DNA from: Acidimicrobiales bacterium
Lineage (GTDB): Bacteria; Actinomycetota; Acidimicrobiia; Acidimicrobiales; SZUA-35
DNA length: 64,000 nucleotides
Direction: 5' to 3'
Assembly (NCBI GenBank): GCA_028285495.1
Contig: JANQPB010000014.1
Coordinates: forward strand, 124,001-188,000
Shown: positions 34,480 to 42,615 of the stretch, piece after piece
Layout of the letters: each line of letters starts with the position of its first letter
Numbering within the stretch: the first letter of the stretch is position 1
Notes under the pieces: generated by a model
Databases searched by the model: none
What the model saw: only the letters and a program-made list of their open reading frames with translations
Told to the model about the DNA's origin: nothing
Translations under genes and position numbers: made by a program

Positions 34480-34789
34480 ACGGTGGCGCCGGCGCCATCG
34501 TCGCCCCGCTCGGCTGGCGGGTGGTGGCGGGACCCTCGTCGCGCTCCAGTGGGGCGGTGGTTGGCATCGATGGCGTTGCGCTCGCCCCAGCTCGCCGTGC
34601 TCCGACGAGCCGTCCGCATCCGTGACCGGCACCGCGGGTTCGACCGTTGCGACCGGCAACACCACGGGTGCGATCTGCACCACGTCGTCCCCGGGAAACG
34701 AGGTGGTCCGACCGGGGCCGAGAACCTGGCCCCGTCTGCCGGTTCCATCACCGACTCCCCGCCGAGGGCGGGCTGGCGATCGAGCGCGG
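34480..34789. other. Gap with palindrome and HNH remnant
   Basis: The 310-bp gap between the rhodanese stop and the small membrane-protein gene holds a perfect palindrome TGGCGCCGGCGCCA (34484-34497) just after the stop, which could form a weak terminator. It also holds a decayed HNH nuclease fragment (listed separately). No intact gene is seen. Confidence 0.5.
34573..34737 (+). pseudogene. Remnant of a DUF222/13E12-type HNH endonuclease
   Basis: A 55-codon stretch reads ALRSPQLAVLRRAVRIRD, then RHRGFDRCDRQHHGCDLHHV, then a GGPTGAENLAP tail. It preserves the HNH core (cysteine pairs and the HH) of actinobacterial DUF222-HNH proteins. The N-terminal DUF222 region is absent and there is no start with a ribosome site. 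These proteins are abundant and often associated with mobile elements in actinobacteria, so this is a decayed copy. Confidence 0.6.
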
Positions 34790-35089
34790 CTAACCGAGGG
34801 CGCGGATGAAGGCGCCGATGATCACGGGCGCAGCGAAGGTGATGATGAGCAGCCAACCCAGGATCCTGGCCTGACGGCGGGCCCTGGGTGAGCCCTCGAC
34901 GTTGGCCTGGGCGATCGTGTTGGCCCCCGCCAGGCCGGGTATGGCCAGGTGGTTCATCCCGTTGCCGGCGTCGTGGCCGGCGAAGCTCGACTCGTGCCCA
35001 CCTCCGTCGGCGGCGCCCGATTGGACCTGGCCCTCACCCGCCGGTCCGGCACCTGCCCCGCCGATGTCGATGTCGTCGTGGTCGCTCAC
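34790..35089 (-). CDS. Hypothetical small protein with one C-terminal membrane helix
   Basis: The product (99 aa) has a Gly/Asp-rich N-terminal half, a central stretch NHLAIPGLAGANTIAQANVEG, and one membrane helix (ILGWLLIITFAAPVIIGAFI) before a short basic-free tail. The GTG at 35089 was chosen because AGG lies 8 nt upstream. Upstream TTG or ATG alternatives add only 7 residues. It lies alone between the HNH remnant and the aldehyde dehydrogenase gene. I do not recognise the family. Confidence 0.5.
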   Translation of the reverse strand: MSDHDDIDIGGAGAGPAGEGQVQSGAADGGGHESSFAGHDAGNGMNHLAIPGLAGANTIAQANVEGSPRARRQARILGWLLIITFAAPVIIGAFIRALG

Positions 35090-35159
35090 GGTCTTGACCT
35101 CCGGGCTCAACGGTAGTCGACGCCTGCGTCCGACCGGCCCTCGGTCGGCCCGGATCGGC

Positions 35160-36611
35160 TCACACGATCGTCATGCTGTGGGAGACGTTCTTGACGACCA
35201 TGTAGTGGTGGAGGCCCTCGGCTCCACCCTCTCGGCCGTACCCGCTCGACTTCACCCCGCCGAACGGCGTCTCGGGCAACGACGCCTCGAGCGTGTTGAT
35301 CGACAGGTTGCCGGCCTCGACCCGATCGACCAGCTGGTCGACGTAGTCGGCCCGGTTGGTGAAGCCGTAGGCCGCGAGCCCGTACGGCACGGCGTTGGCC
35401 CGCTCGATCGCGGCATCGATCGAGTCGACCGGGTTCACGATGGCGAGCGGCCCGAACGGTTCCTCGTGCATGACCCGGGCCTCGTCCGGCACGTTGGCCA
35501 GCACGGTCGGCTCGAAGAAGTAGCCGGTCGAGCCGATCCGGCGACCGCCGGTGACCAGGTCGGCGCCGATGGCGACGGCGTCGGCCACCAGCTCACCCAG
35601 CGCCGCCAGCCGCCGATCGTTGGCCACCGGCCCCATCTCGACGCCGTCATCGCGCCCGTCGCCGACGACGGTGGCCTCGGCCCGCTTCACGAAGCCGTCG
35701 AGGAAGCGCTCGAACACCGCTTCGTTCACGAAGAAGCGGGTCGGGGAGGTGCACACCTGCCCGGCGTTGCGGTACTTGCGGATCGCGGAGGTGGTGGCGG
35801 CGTCGTCGACGTCGGTGTCCTCGCACACGATCACCGGGGCGTGCCCGCCGAGCTCCATCAGGACCGGCGTCATGTGGTCAGACGCCAACCCGGTGAGGTG
35901 GCGACCGACGTTGGTCGACCCGGTGAACGCCACCAACCTCGTGGTGTCGCTCGGGATCAGGTGACGGGAGATGGTGTCCGGCACGCCGAACACGAGGTTG
36001 AGCACGCCGGGTGGGAGCCCGGCGTCGTGGAACGCCCTGGCGATGTGGATCGCCCCGGTCGGGGTCTCCTCGGCCGCCTTCAGGATCACCGAGCACCCGG
36101 AGGCCAGCGCCCCGGCCACCTTGCGGGCCGGCTGGCTCATCGGGAAGTTCCAGGGAGCGAAGGCGGCCACCGGGCCGATCGGCTGGTGGTGCACGACGTA
36201 GCGGACGCCGGGGGCGCTCGGGATCACCCGGCCATAGGTCCGCACGGCCTCGCCGGCGTCCCACTCGAAGAACTCGGCGCCCCGAATCACCTCAAGCTGG
36301 CCCTGGCGGAACGGCTTGCCCTGCTCCCGGGTGATCGACGCGGCGATCTCGTCCTGCCGCTCCCGCATCAGCTGGGCGGCCCGCAGGATCAGGTCGGCCC
36401 GCTGGCGGGGCGCGGTCCGGCTCCAGACGGCGAAGCCCCGGGCCGCGGCGGCCAGCGCGTCGTCGAGGTCGTCGGGGCCGGCCACCGGGAGCTGGCCGGT
36501 CACCTCCTCGGTCGCCGGGTCCACCACCGGCAACGTCTCGGACGTGGTGCGCCACGTCCCGTCGATGTAGAGGCCGAGCCCGGGTTCGGCGGTCGATGGC
36601 GAGACGGACAT
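35160..36611 (-). CDS. NAD(P)-dependent aldehyde dehydrogenase
   Basis: The product (483 aa) is an aldehyde dehydrogenase with the complete catalytic set: PWNFPMSQ, FTGSTNVG, the general base Glu253 in MELGGHAP and the nucleophile Cys287 in NAGQVCTSPT. The tail PFGGVKSSGYGREGG resembles succinate-semialdehyde and aldehyde dehydrogenases of degradation pathways. It is a paralogue of the enzyme at 1558-2988 but only moderately similar. A ribosome site AAAGGA lies 9 nt before the ATG. It is not linked to an obvious pathway gene, so the substrate is unknown. Confidence 0.87.
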   Translation of the reverse strand: MSVSPSTAEPGLGLYIDGTWRTTSETLPVVDPATEEVTGQLPVAGPDDLDDALAAAARGFAVWSRTAPRQRADLILRAAQLMRERQDEIAASITREQGKPFRQGQLEVIRGAEFFEWDAGEAVRTYGRVIPSAPGVRYVVHHQPIGPVAAFAPWNFPMSQPARKVAGALASGCSVILKAAEETPTGAIHIARAFHDAGLPPGVLNLVFGVPDTISRHLIPSDTTRLVAFTGSTNVGRHLTGLASDHMTPVLMELGGHAPVIVCEDTDVDDAATTSAIRKYRNAGQVCTSPTRFFVNEAVFERFLDGFVKRAEATVVGDGRDDGVEMGPVANDRRLAALGELVADAVAIGADLVTGGRRIGSTGYFFEPTVLANVPDEARVMHEEPFGPLAIVNPVDSIDAAIERANAVPYGLAAYGFTNRADYVDQLVDRVEAGNLSINTLEASLPETPFGGVKSSGYGREGGAEGLHHYMVVKNVSHSMTIV

Positions 36612-37048
36612 GGTGAGCGGGTCCTTTCGATCGGCCGGTCGTCGGCCGGACGACTCCAGCGTGTCAGAACTCGGCCACGATGGCCCGCCGTCGATCGCCC
36701 CCGACCCGACATCACCGATCGCGAGCCGAAGCTCTCGACCTGGGACGTACGACCTCGCCATCGGCGGCGACGAGTGCGTCCCACGACGCCTGGAACGGCC
36801 GGTTGCTCTCGACGTGGACCATGCCGGCCACCCGGGGCGCCCGCGTCCTCCGCCCGGCGTCGGCCGGTGTGACCAGCCCGGCCACCAGGGCCAGTGCGAG
36901 CAGCACGGTCGGCAGGAGCCGGACCGGCGGTCCGACGCGACCGGGACGCGTTCGATCGACGAGACATGGATGGTCCCCTCCGTCAGCCGCCTGTCGCCAC
37001 CGGTGAGGCCAGCAGCGCCGGACCGGCGGGGGCCGACGGCCGGTCCGC
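36612..37048. other. Gap upstream of the aldehyde dehydrogenase
   Basis: This 437-bp space between a minus-strand gene and the aldehyde dehydrogenase start contains one decayed-looking small secreted frame (36712-36967, listed separately). I see no other gene, no strong hairpin and no repeated element. Confidence 0.5.
36712..36967 (-). pseudogene. Possible frameshifted secreted peptide
   Basis: An ATG at 36967 has a good ribosome site (GGAGGGG, 8 nt) and starts MSRRS, the positive start of a signal peptide. Its hydrophobic core (VLLALALVAGLV) and cleavage-like TPADAG are in a different frame, which continues to a stop at 36712. A frameshift near 36950 would join the two into a typical signal peptide followed by about 50 residues. 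No known family. Confidence 0.3.
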
Positions 37049-37492
37049 TCAGGACGCGATGCCGCGGGCGCCGAGGTGGCCGGTCGGGCGGATGCGGACG
37101 AGCATCTCGGTCGGGTGGGCGTTGCGCCGACCGTACTCGTCGGCCCGGTCGTCGCCGACGTAGCGGCGGCAGGTCACCGTCGACCAGTGCAGGAGCGCGT
37201 CCGGGTCGTCGTCGTGCGGGGTCAGCGACGAGACCTCGCCGTCGATGCGGGCGAAGTCGAACGGGAACTCCATCTCGTCGACGCAGATCGAGACCCGCCC
37301 GTCCCGGCGCAGGCTCTTGCCCTTGATCGAGTCGACCTGGGTGAGGAAGACGAGCTCGCCGGTGTCGTCGTCGAAGTCGAACCAGACCGGCGTCACGTGC
37401 GGGCGACCGTCGGCCCTGGTCACCGCCAGCTTGCCGGTACGGCTGCCGGTGCGCATGAACTCGACGACCTCGTCCTTCTGCATGGGAGTCAT
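37049..37492 (-). CDS. PPOX-class F420/FMN-binding protein
   Basis: The product (147 aa) belongs to the pyridoxamine-5'-phosphate-oxidase-like split-barrel family, which in actinobacteria often binds F420. It has EFMRTGSRTGKLAVTRADGR, HVTPVWFDFDDDTGELVFLT and SLRRDGRVSICVDEME. Function is probably reductase or F420 carriage. The ATG at 37492 is the family start. Upstream codons in the frame add a non-conserved leader. It runs towards the aldehyde dehydrogenase gene in the same orientation. Confidence 0.82.
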   Translation of the reverse strand: MTPMQKDEVVEFMRTGSRTGKLAVTRADGRPHVTPVWFDFDDDTGELVFLTQVDSIKGKSLRRDGRVSICVDEMEFPFDFARIDGEVSSLTPHDDDPDALLHWSTVTCRRYVGDDRADEYGRRNAHPTEMLVRIRPTGHLGARGIAS

Positions 37493-37572
37493 CCGCCCAT
37501 CCTGACAGCCGTCGGCCGCGAACCGGTCGGCGGGCGGGTCGACCGCCCGGCGAGGAGCCAGGAGGAGGGACG

Positions 37573-37692
37573 ATGTCACTCGTCAACGGCGACGCGCTGC
37601 GATCGGCGCTGCTCGCACTCGTGCTCCCGGCGCAGGCGGCGACACCGGGACGGCACGGCCACCTGGCCGACGGCTCGGTCCTGCGGCCCTGA
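37573..37692 (+). CDS. Small ORF (39 aa) with a strong ribosome site
   Basis: This short plus-strand frame encodes MSLVNGDALRSALLALVL and then a short tail with HGHLADG. The ATG is preceded by AGGAGGAGGG at 5-14 nt, one of the best ribosome sites in the window. The stop codon TGA overlaps the start of a perfect 8-bp hairpin (37691-37710). It lies between divergent and convergent neighbours, so a small membrane peptide, leader peptide or chance frame are all possible. No homologue is known to me. Confidence 0.4.
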   Translation: MSLVNGDALRSALLALVLPAQAATPGRHGHLADGSVLRP

Positions 37693-37710
37693 CCGGCGAC
37701 CGCGCCGGTC
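37691..37710 (+). terminator. Hairpin after the small ORF
   Basis: GACCGGCG-ACCG-CGCCGGTC is a perfect 8-bp stem with a tetraloop that starts inside the small ORF's stop codon. It is followed by CGCTCCCCC rather than a T run, so termination is likely but not certain. Confidence 0.45.
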
Positions 37711-37731
37711 CGCTCCCCCGGTGGCCGTGGC

Positions 37732-39096
37732 TCAACGGCGAGCGGCGGCACCGGGGTGGCGGTCGGGTAGGCGGGCATGGCCGAAGAGCTTCTGGCGGAG
37801 CGGCCCGGGGGCGTAGTCGGTCTGGACGAGGCCCCGCTCTCGCAGGATCGGGACCACGCCGTCGATCACGTCGACGAACGTGCCCGGCGTGGTCGTGTAG
37901 ACGAGGTTGAAGCCGTCGATCCCGGCGTGGAAGAAGCGCTCCATCACATCGGCCACCTGCTCGGCCGAGCCAACGGTGAACCGGCCGGTTGCGTTGGAGC
38001 GGATCAGGTCGCCGACCGTGCGGGTCCCCGGCGGGGCCGAGTCGACCAGGCGCTTGACGAGCCCCTGGACGCCCTCCGCCCGGAGCTGGTCGAGGGGCCG
38101 GTCGGGATCGAGCGAGCCGAGGTCGGCCCCGACCGCACCCGACAGGTGGGCCAGCCCGGCCTCGACCGAGACCTGCTCCCCCAGCTCGGCGGCCTTGGCC
38201 ATGGCCTCGGCCTCGGTGCCGCCGACAACGGGGGTCAGGGCCTGGAAGAAGCGGATGTCGTGCGGTCGGCGGCCGTGGCGGGCGGCCCGGGTCCGCACGT
38301 CGTCGACCAGCGGGCCGACACCGTCGAGCGACGAGATGACAAATGCGCACTCGGCGTGGCGGCCACAGAACTCACGACCCCGGTCGGAGCTGCCGGCCTG
38401 GAACAGCAGCGGCGTGCGCTGGGGCGACGGCTCACACAGGTGGGGCCCGGCCACCCGGTAGTGCTCGCCGTGATGGTCGATGCGGTGGACGCGGGCCGGG
38501 TCGGCGTAGACCCCGGCGGCCCGATCGGCGAGCACGGCCCCGTCCTCCCAGCTCCCCTCCCAGAGCTGGTAGCAGACATCGAGATACTCGTCGGCCCGGT
38601 CGTAGCGATCGTCGTGGGCCGGCAGCGCATCGAAGCCGAGGTTGGCTGCGCTGTTCGGCAGGTAGGAGGCGACGACGTTCCACGCCACCCGCCCGTCGGT
38701 CAGGTGGTCGAGGGTCGACAACTGGCGGGCGAACGTGAACGGGTGGGCCTGGTAGACCGAGCTGGTGAAGGCCAGCCCGAGGTGCTCGGTGACGGTGGCC
38801 AGCGCCGGGACCAGCAGCATCGGGTCGTTGGCCGGGACCTGCATCGCGTGACGGATCGCGGTCTCCGGCCCATCGCGGTACACGTCGTAGACACCGGTGA
38901 CGTCGGCGAGGAACAGCGCGTCGAACCGACCTCGTTCCAGCAGGCGGGCCAGGTCGAGCCAGGGTTCGAGCGAGGCGTACTCGCGCTGGCGTGTGTCGTC
39001 GCGACCCCAGAGCCCCTGCTGCAGGTGGGACACGCAGTTCATCGAGAACGCATTGAGCAGCATGCGACGGGGCGGCTCGACGCCGGGCGGTGCCAT
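37732..39096 (-). CDS. NtaA/SnaA/DszA-family FMN-dependent monooxygenase
   Basis: The product (454 aa) is a flavin-dependent monooxygenase of the nitrilotriacetate / dibenzothiophene-sulfone type within the luciferase-like superfamily. Evidence includes LLNAFSMNCVSHLQQGLW at the first strand, GRFDALFLADVTGVY, AFTSSVYQAHPFTFARQLSTLDHLTDGRVAWNVVAS (seen in shorter parts) and PLLFQAGSSDRGREF. FMNH2 is supplied by a separate reductase not seen here. The ATG lies 7 nt from a TACCGT box, so the message is probably leaderless. The substrate could be a sulfone, an amine or a xenobiotic. Confidence 0.83.
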   Translation of the reverse strand: MAPPGVEPPRRMLLNAFSMNCVSHLQQGLWGRDDTRQREYASLEPWLDLARLLERGRFDALFLADVTGVYDVYRDGPETAIRHAMQVPANDPMLLVPALATVTEHLGLAFTSSVYQAHPFTFARQLSTLDHLTDGRVAWNVVASYLPNSAANLGFDALPAHDDRYDRADEYLDVCYQLWEGSWEDGAVLADRAAGVYADPARVHRIDHHGEHYRVAGPHLCEPSPQRTPLLFQAGSSDRGREFCGRHAECAFVISSLDGVGPLVDDVRTRAARHGRRPHDIRFFQALTPVVGGTEAEAMAKAAELGEQVSVEAGLAHLSGAVGADLGSLDPDRPLDQLRAEGVQGLVKRLVDSAPPGTRTVGDLIRSNATGRFTVGSAEQVADVMERFFHAGIDGFNLVYTTTPGTFVDVIDGVVPILRERGLVQTDYAPGPLRQKLFGHARLPDRHPGAAARR

Positions 39097-39103
39097 GGCG
39101 GCA

Positions 39104-39109
39104 ACGGTA
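39104..39109 (-). promoter_or_regulatory. -10 box of a probable leaderless promoter (monooxygenase)
   Basis: TACCGT on the minus strand lies 7 nt before the ATG at 39096. Confidence 0.4.
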
Positions 39110-39324
39110 GGTCGAGTGGCCCGGCTCGGCCCATCGCAACCGCCCGTCCCGACCGCGGTTGACCGGCAGCTATCGCCAGCGAGAAGACCGTTGTGAGCTT
39201 GTGAGACGACTCACAACCGACGACCAAGGCACGCGAACGACAAGGGGGTCGTGTCGATGCGCCGAGAGCAGGTCCTCATCCCGCTCGTCCGCCAGATCGT
39301 CAAGCGGCCGCGGCTGGCCGACGC

Positions 39325-39629
39325 CTGAAGCGGGGCCAGAACATCATCGTGCTGACCCAGCTGGCCAGCCGCGACCTCCGCCGCTTCCCCGACGCCGACG
39401 AGCTCCGCGTCGACCGCGAGGACCCGGCGCCCCCCTGTCGTTCGGGCACGGGATCCACTTCTGCCTCGGCGCCAACCTGGCCAGGGCCGAGCTGCGGGCC
39501 GTGCTGCCACCGCTGCTCGACGCCATCGAGGGCCACGAGGTCGATCGATCGGCGATCGAGTGGCGCCAGTCGCTGTCGCTGCGGGGACCCGTCAACTTCC
39601 CCCTCCTGGCCCGGAGCCGATCCCGTTGA
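39325..39629 (+). pseudogene. Decayed cytochrome P450 C-terminal fragment
   Basis: A frame starting LKRGQNIIVLTQLASRDLRR and then RFPDADELRVDRED continues, after a one-base-type frameshift near 39430, as GAPLSFGHGIHFCLGAN and LARAELRAVLPPLLDAIEGH. This is the haem-binding region (FxxGxHxCxG) and following helix of a P450. The N-terminal 300 residues and a start are missing. The full-length P450 gene at 43805-45094 shares the IHxCLGANLAR motif and may be its relative. The 228 bp between the monooxygenase start (39096) and this remnant hold only a possible promoter. Confidence 0.7.
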
Positions 39630-39705
39630 GCTCGCCCGTTGGGTGGCGGTGGTCGCAACCGTGCCGGATGGGGCCGGGTCGAGCGGCGCCGGCCACCATG
39701 GGCCC

Positions 39706-40263
39706 ATGCTGTTCGAGCACTGGGGCGCCACCGAGGCCGAGCGCCGACGGACCCTCCCCGGCGACGACCTGATCGCCGAGCCACCGGTCTCGGCCACCCG
39801 GTCGATCTCGCTGGCGACCGAACCGGGCGAGGTGTTCAACTGGCTGACCCAGATGGGTTTCGGCAAGGCCGGCTGGTACAGCTACGACCTGCTCGACAAC
39901 CTCGGCCGCCGCTCGGCCACCCGCCTCGAGCCGTCGTGGCGGGTCGAGCGGGCCGGCGAGCTCGTGCCCGGCGGCCCGATCTCGTTCGAGGTCACCCACC
40001 TCGTCCGCCCCGACCATGTGGTGCTGGCCGTCCTCGACCAGGGTCTCCCGGGCCACCGGGTCGACTTCACGCTGGCCTATCAGCTGCGCCCGCTCGGGCC
40101 GGGCGGCGAGGCGACGGGGACCCGCCTGGTCAGCCGGGCCAGGATCCGGGTCGCCGGTCCGCTCGGACGTCCGGCGACGGCCGTGCTCGGCGCGGGTGAC
40201 GGCGTCATGGTCCGCCGCCAGCTGCTCGGCCTGGCCGAGCGCTGCGGGCGGGCGCCGACCTGA
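39706..40263 (+). CDS. SRPBCC (START-like) domain protein
   Basis: The product (185 aa) probably has a START/SRPBCC helix-grip fold, used to bind lipids or polyketides. It has ATRSISLATEPGEVFNWLTQM, GKAGWYSYDLLDNLG and FEVTHLVRPDHVVLAVLD, resembling actinobacterial SRPBCC proteins. Its final helix holds VMVRRQLLGLAERCG. The ligand is unknown. ATG 39706 was chosen as the nearest frame start. A CACCAT box ends 6 nt before it. It is transcribed away from the P450 remnant and runs into the PhyH-like gene 97 nt later. Confidence 0.6.
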   Translation: MLFEHWGATEAERRRTLPGDDLIAEPPVSATRSISLATEPGEVFNWLTQMGFGKAGWYSYDLLDNLGRRSATRLEPSWRVERAGELVPGGPISFEVTHLVRPDHVVLAVLDQGLPGHRVDFTLAYQLRPLGPGGEATGTRLVSRARIRVAGPLGRPATAVLGAGDGVMVRRQLLGLAERCGRAPT

Positions 40264-40348
40264 ACCACGCCGGACGACCGACCTCGTGTTCGCATCCGTC
40301 GAGCTCCGCGGCGTTCCCGGCGGCCGGGAACGCCGGCCGACGCAGCAC

Positions 40349-40354
40349 TAGCAT
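40349..40354 (+). promoter_or_regulatory. -10 box of a probable leaderless promoter (PhyH-like)
   Basis: TAGCAT lies 6 nt before the ATG at 40361. Confidence 0.5.
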
Positions 40355-40360
40355 CGGGTC

Positions 40361-41185
40361 ATGTCCCCTGCGACCCCCGTCGTCGCCGACGGCGATCCCA
40401 ACGTCGACGAGCTGATCGAGACGGCCGTCACCACTCTCGACGACCGGGGGTGGGTGGTCCTCTCCGGGCTGGTCGACGACGATCAGCTCGACGCCGCCGA
40501 GGCCGCCATCCGGGACCTGCTGGCCGAGACCCCGACCGGGCGCGACCGCTTCGAGGGCTTCGCCACCCAGCGGATCTACGCCCTCGCCGGCAAGACCCGG
40601 ACGATCGACCCGATGCTCACCCACCCGGTGCTCACCGGCGTCGCCGGGGTTGTCCTCGGCGACGGCTTCCGCGCCTCGTCGGTCACCACGATCGCCATCG
40701 GGCCGGACGAGCAGGCCCAGTCGCTCCACTACGACGCCCAGGTGTATCCGCTCCCCCGGCCCGAGCCCCAGGTGGCCATCAACTCGATGTGGGCGCTGAC
40801 CCCCTTCACCGAGGCGAACGGCGCCACCCGGATCGTGGCGGACAGCCACACCTGGCCGAGCGACCGGCACCCCGGGGCGGGCCCGGTGGCAACGATCGCA
40901 GCCGAGATGGACCGCGGGAGCGTGCTGATCTACCTGGGCACGCTGTGGCACGGCGGCGGTGCCAACACCACCGACAGCGTCAGGATCGGGCTCAACATCG
41001 AGTACGCCGCGGGCTGGCTCCGGCAACAGGAGAACCAGTACCTCGTGGTGCCACCGGATCGGACCGCCGACGTCCCCGATCGGGTGCTCGAGGTCCTCGG
41101 GTACACGACCGCCCCGCCGTTCCTCGGATACGTCGACGGCCGGGACCCGATCCGCCACCTCCACCGCCGGGGCTATCGGGGCTGA
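40361..41185 (+). CDS. Phytanoyl-CoA dioxygenase (PhyH)-family protein
   Basis: The product (274 aa) is a 2-oxoglutarate-Fe(II) oxygenase fold. The iron site HxD is in LHYDAQVYP, and the distal histidine is likely in GTLWHGGGAN. A 2-oxoglutarate-binding arginine is probably in SVRIGLNIEYA. NVDELIETAVTTLDDRGWVV is the usual N-terminal block. Substrates of the family range from phytanoyl-CoA to ectoine and halogenated natural products, so it is not specified here. A leaderless promoter (TAGCAT) is 6 nt upstream. Confidence 0.83.
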   Translation: MSPATPVVADGDPNVDELIETAVTTLDDRGWVVLSGLVDDDQLDAAEAAIRDLLAETPTGRDRFEGFATQRIYALAGKTRTIDPMLTHPVLTGVAGVVLGDGFRASSVTTIAIGPDEQAQSLHYDAQVYPLPRPEPQVAINSMWALTPFTEANGATRIVADSHTWPSDRHPGAGPVATIAAEMDRGSVLIYLGTLWHGGGANTTDSVRIGLNIEYAAGWLRQQENQYLVVPPDRTADVPDRVLEVLGYTTAPPFLGYVDGRDPIRHLHRRGYRG

Positions 41186-41248
41186 CGCCACGAGCGGGCG
41201 CCGGACCGGCCAGGCCGGCCGGTGACGGGCCTGCCGGCTCCCGCCGAT

Positions 41249-41707
41249 TCACGCTGGTGGAGGCTCCGGTCTGGTCAGGGGCCAGGCCTTGGCCGACGGC
41301 CCGTTGGCCCGGAGGTGCTCGAGGCGGCGGTAGGCCTCGTCGACCCCGGGGACGGTGCCGGCCGGGATCCACCAGCAGGCGGCGATCGGCGCCGCCGGGC
41401 GCTCGAACCACTCGGTCCGGCGCCGCAGGAAGTCGACGTGGTCGGTCCGGTACATGAAGTCCCTCAGCGACTCGACGCTCTCCCAGATCGAGTAGTTGAC
41501 GATGTCGAGCGGGTCGTCGAGACCCGGCACCTCGACGTAGCTCGACGAGGCCCCGTCGTCGCCGACCAGGCGCCAGACGAACCCCGGGCTCGACTCGGCC
41601 AGCCCGTTGATCCGGTCGAGGGCGTCGACGAACTCGGCGGTCTCCGGCGCCTCCAGCGGGTGGCGCAGCCGCCCGACGTTGATCTGGGCCAGGTGATGGT
41701 CGCTCAC
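41249..41707 (-). CDS. DUF3291-family protein
   Basis: The product (152 aa) is a DUF3291 protein, an antibiotic-biosynthesis-monooxygenase-like ferredoxin fold of unknown function. HHLAQINVGRLRHPLEAPE is the typical N-terminus, and NGLAESSPGFVWRL and FMYRTDHVDFLRRRTEWF are conserved. The start is a GTG 6 nt after TACCCT, so probably leaderless. It is divergent from the dienelactone hydrolase across 58 bp, with back-to-back -10 boxes. Confidence 0.8.
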   Translation of the reverse strand: MSDHHLAQINVGRLRHPLEAPETAEFVDALDRINGLAESSPGFVWRLVGDDGASSSYVEVPGLDDPLDIVNYSIWESVESLRDFMYRTDHVDFLRRRTEWFERPAAPIAACWWIPAGTVPGVDEAYRRLEHLRANGPSAKAWPLTRPEPPPA

Positions 41708-41713
41708 CGGATC

Positions 41714-41719
41714 AGGGTA
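41714..41719 (-). promoter_or_regulatory. -10 box of a probable leaderless promoter (DUF3291)
   Basis: TACCCT on the minus strand lies 6 nt before the GTG at 41707. Confidence 0.45.
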
Positions 41720-41753
41720 GCCCCCGCCCGAAGCGACCTCGCCGGCCGCCCAG

Positions 41754-41759
41754 TAGTGT
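41754..41759 (+). promoter_or_regulatory. -10 box of a probable leaderless promoter (dienelactone hydrolase)
   Basis: TAGTGT lies 6 nt before the ATG at 41766, back to back with the DUF3291 promoter 35 bp away. Confidence 0.45.
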
Positions 41760-41765
41760 CGGACC

Positions 41766-42581
41766 ATGAGCGAGGCAACCACCGACCCGCTGGCCGGCTT
41801 CGAGCGCACCACCGCCACCTACGACGGCGAGACCCGACCGGTGTTCCGGGCCGGCGACGGGCCCGGGATCGTGGTCATGAGCGAGATCCCGGGCATCACG
41901 CCAGCGGTGGCCGGCTTCGCCAGGCGGCTGGTCGACGCCGGCTACACGGTGGCGATGCCGTCGCTGTTCGGCACGCCGGGCAGGGAGCGCAGTGTCGGGT
42001 ACCTCCTGTCGAGCTTCACCCGAGCCTGCGTCTCCAAGGAGTTCACCGCCATGGCAACCGGGCAGAGCTCGCCGGTGGTCTCGTGGCTCCGGCAGCTGGC
42101 GGCCGATCTGCACGCCGAGCGTGGCGGTCCGGGCGTCGGCGCCATCGGGATGTGCCTGACCGGCGGCTTCGCCCTGCCGATGATGATCGAGCCATCGGTG
42201 GTCGCCCCGGTGCTCAGCCAGCCGAGCCTGCCGCTCCCGTTCGGCCGTCGACGCCAGGCCGATCTGGGGGTGAGCGCCGACGAGCTGGCGACGATCAGGT
42301 CCCGGGTCGCCGACGAGCCGTGCCCGGTGCTGGCGATGCGCTTCACCGACGACGGGTTCGTTCGCAAGAGCCGGTTCGACCGCCTGGAGGCCGAGCTCGG
42401 TGCGGGGCTGGTCCGGGTCGAGATCGACTCGTCGCCGGGAAACCCTCACGGCATCAAGCGCTCGGCCCACTCGGTGGTCACGGAGGACCTGGTCGACGAG
42501 GAGGGCCACCCGACCCGAGCGGCGCTCGACCAGGTGCTGGCGTTCTTCGCCGAGCGCCTGACCCCGGCCTCCGGCTCCTAG
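41766..42581 (+). CDS. Dienelactone-hydrolase-family protein
   Basis: The product (271 aa) is an alpha/beta-hydrolase with the cysteine nucleophile expected for dienelactone hydrolases (GAIGMCLTGGFALP). The N-terminal strand GIVVMSEIPGITP and the catalytic Asp/His regions (MRFTDDGFVR, GNPHGIKRSAH) are consistent. Such enzymes open unsaturated lactones in aromatic or chloroaromatic breakdown. No chlorocatechol genes occur nearby, so it may act on another ester or lactone. It is divergent from DUF3291. Confidence 0.82.
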   Translation: MSEATTDPLAGFERTTATYDGETRPVFRAGDGPGIVVMSEIPGITPAVAGFARRLVDAGYTVAMPSLFGTPGRERSVGYLLSSFTRACVSKEFTAMATGQSSPVVSWLRQLAADLHAERGGPGVGAIGMCLTGGFALPMMIEPSVVAPVLSQPSLPLPFGRRRQADLGVSADELATIRSRVADEPCPVLAMRFTDDGFVRKSRFDRLEAELGAGLVRVEIDSSPGNPHGIKRSAHSVVTEDLVDEEGHPTRAALDQVLAFFAERLTPASGS

Positions 42582-42615
42582 CCCGCGACGATCCGACCCG
42601 ATCCGCGGCCACGCC

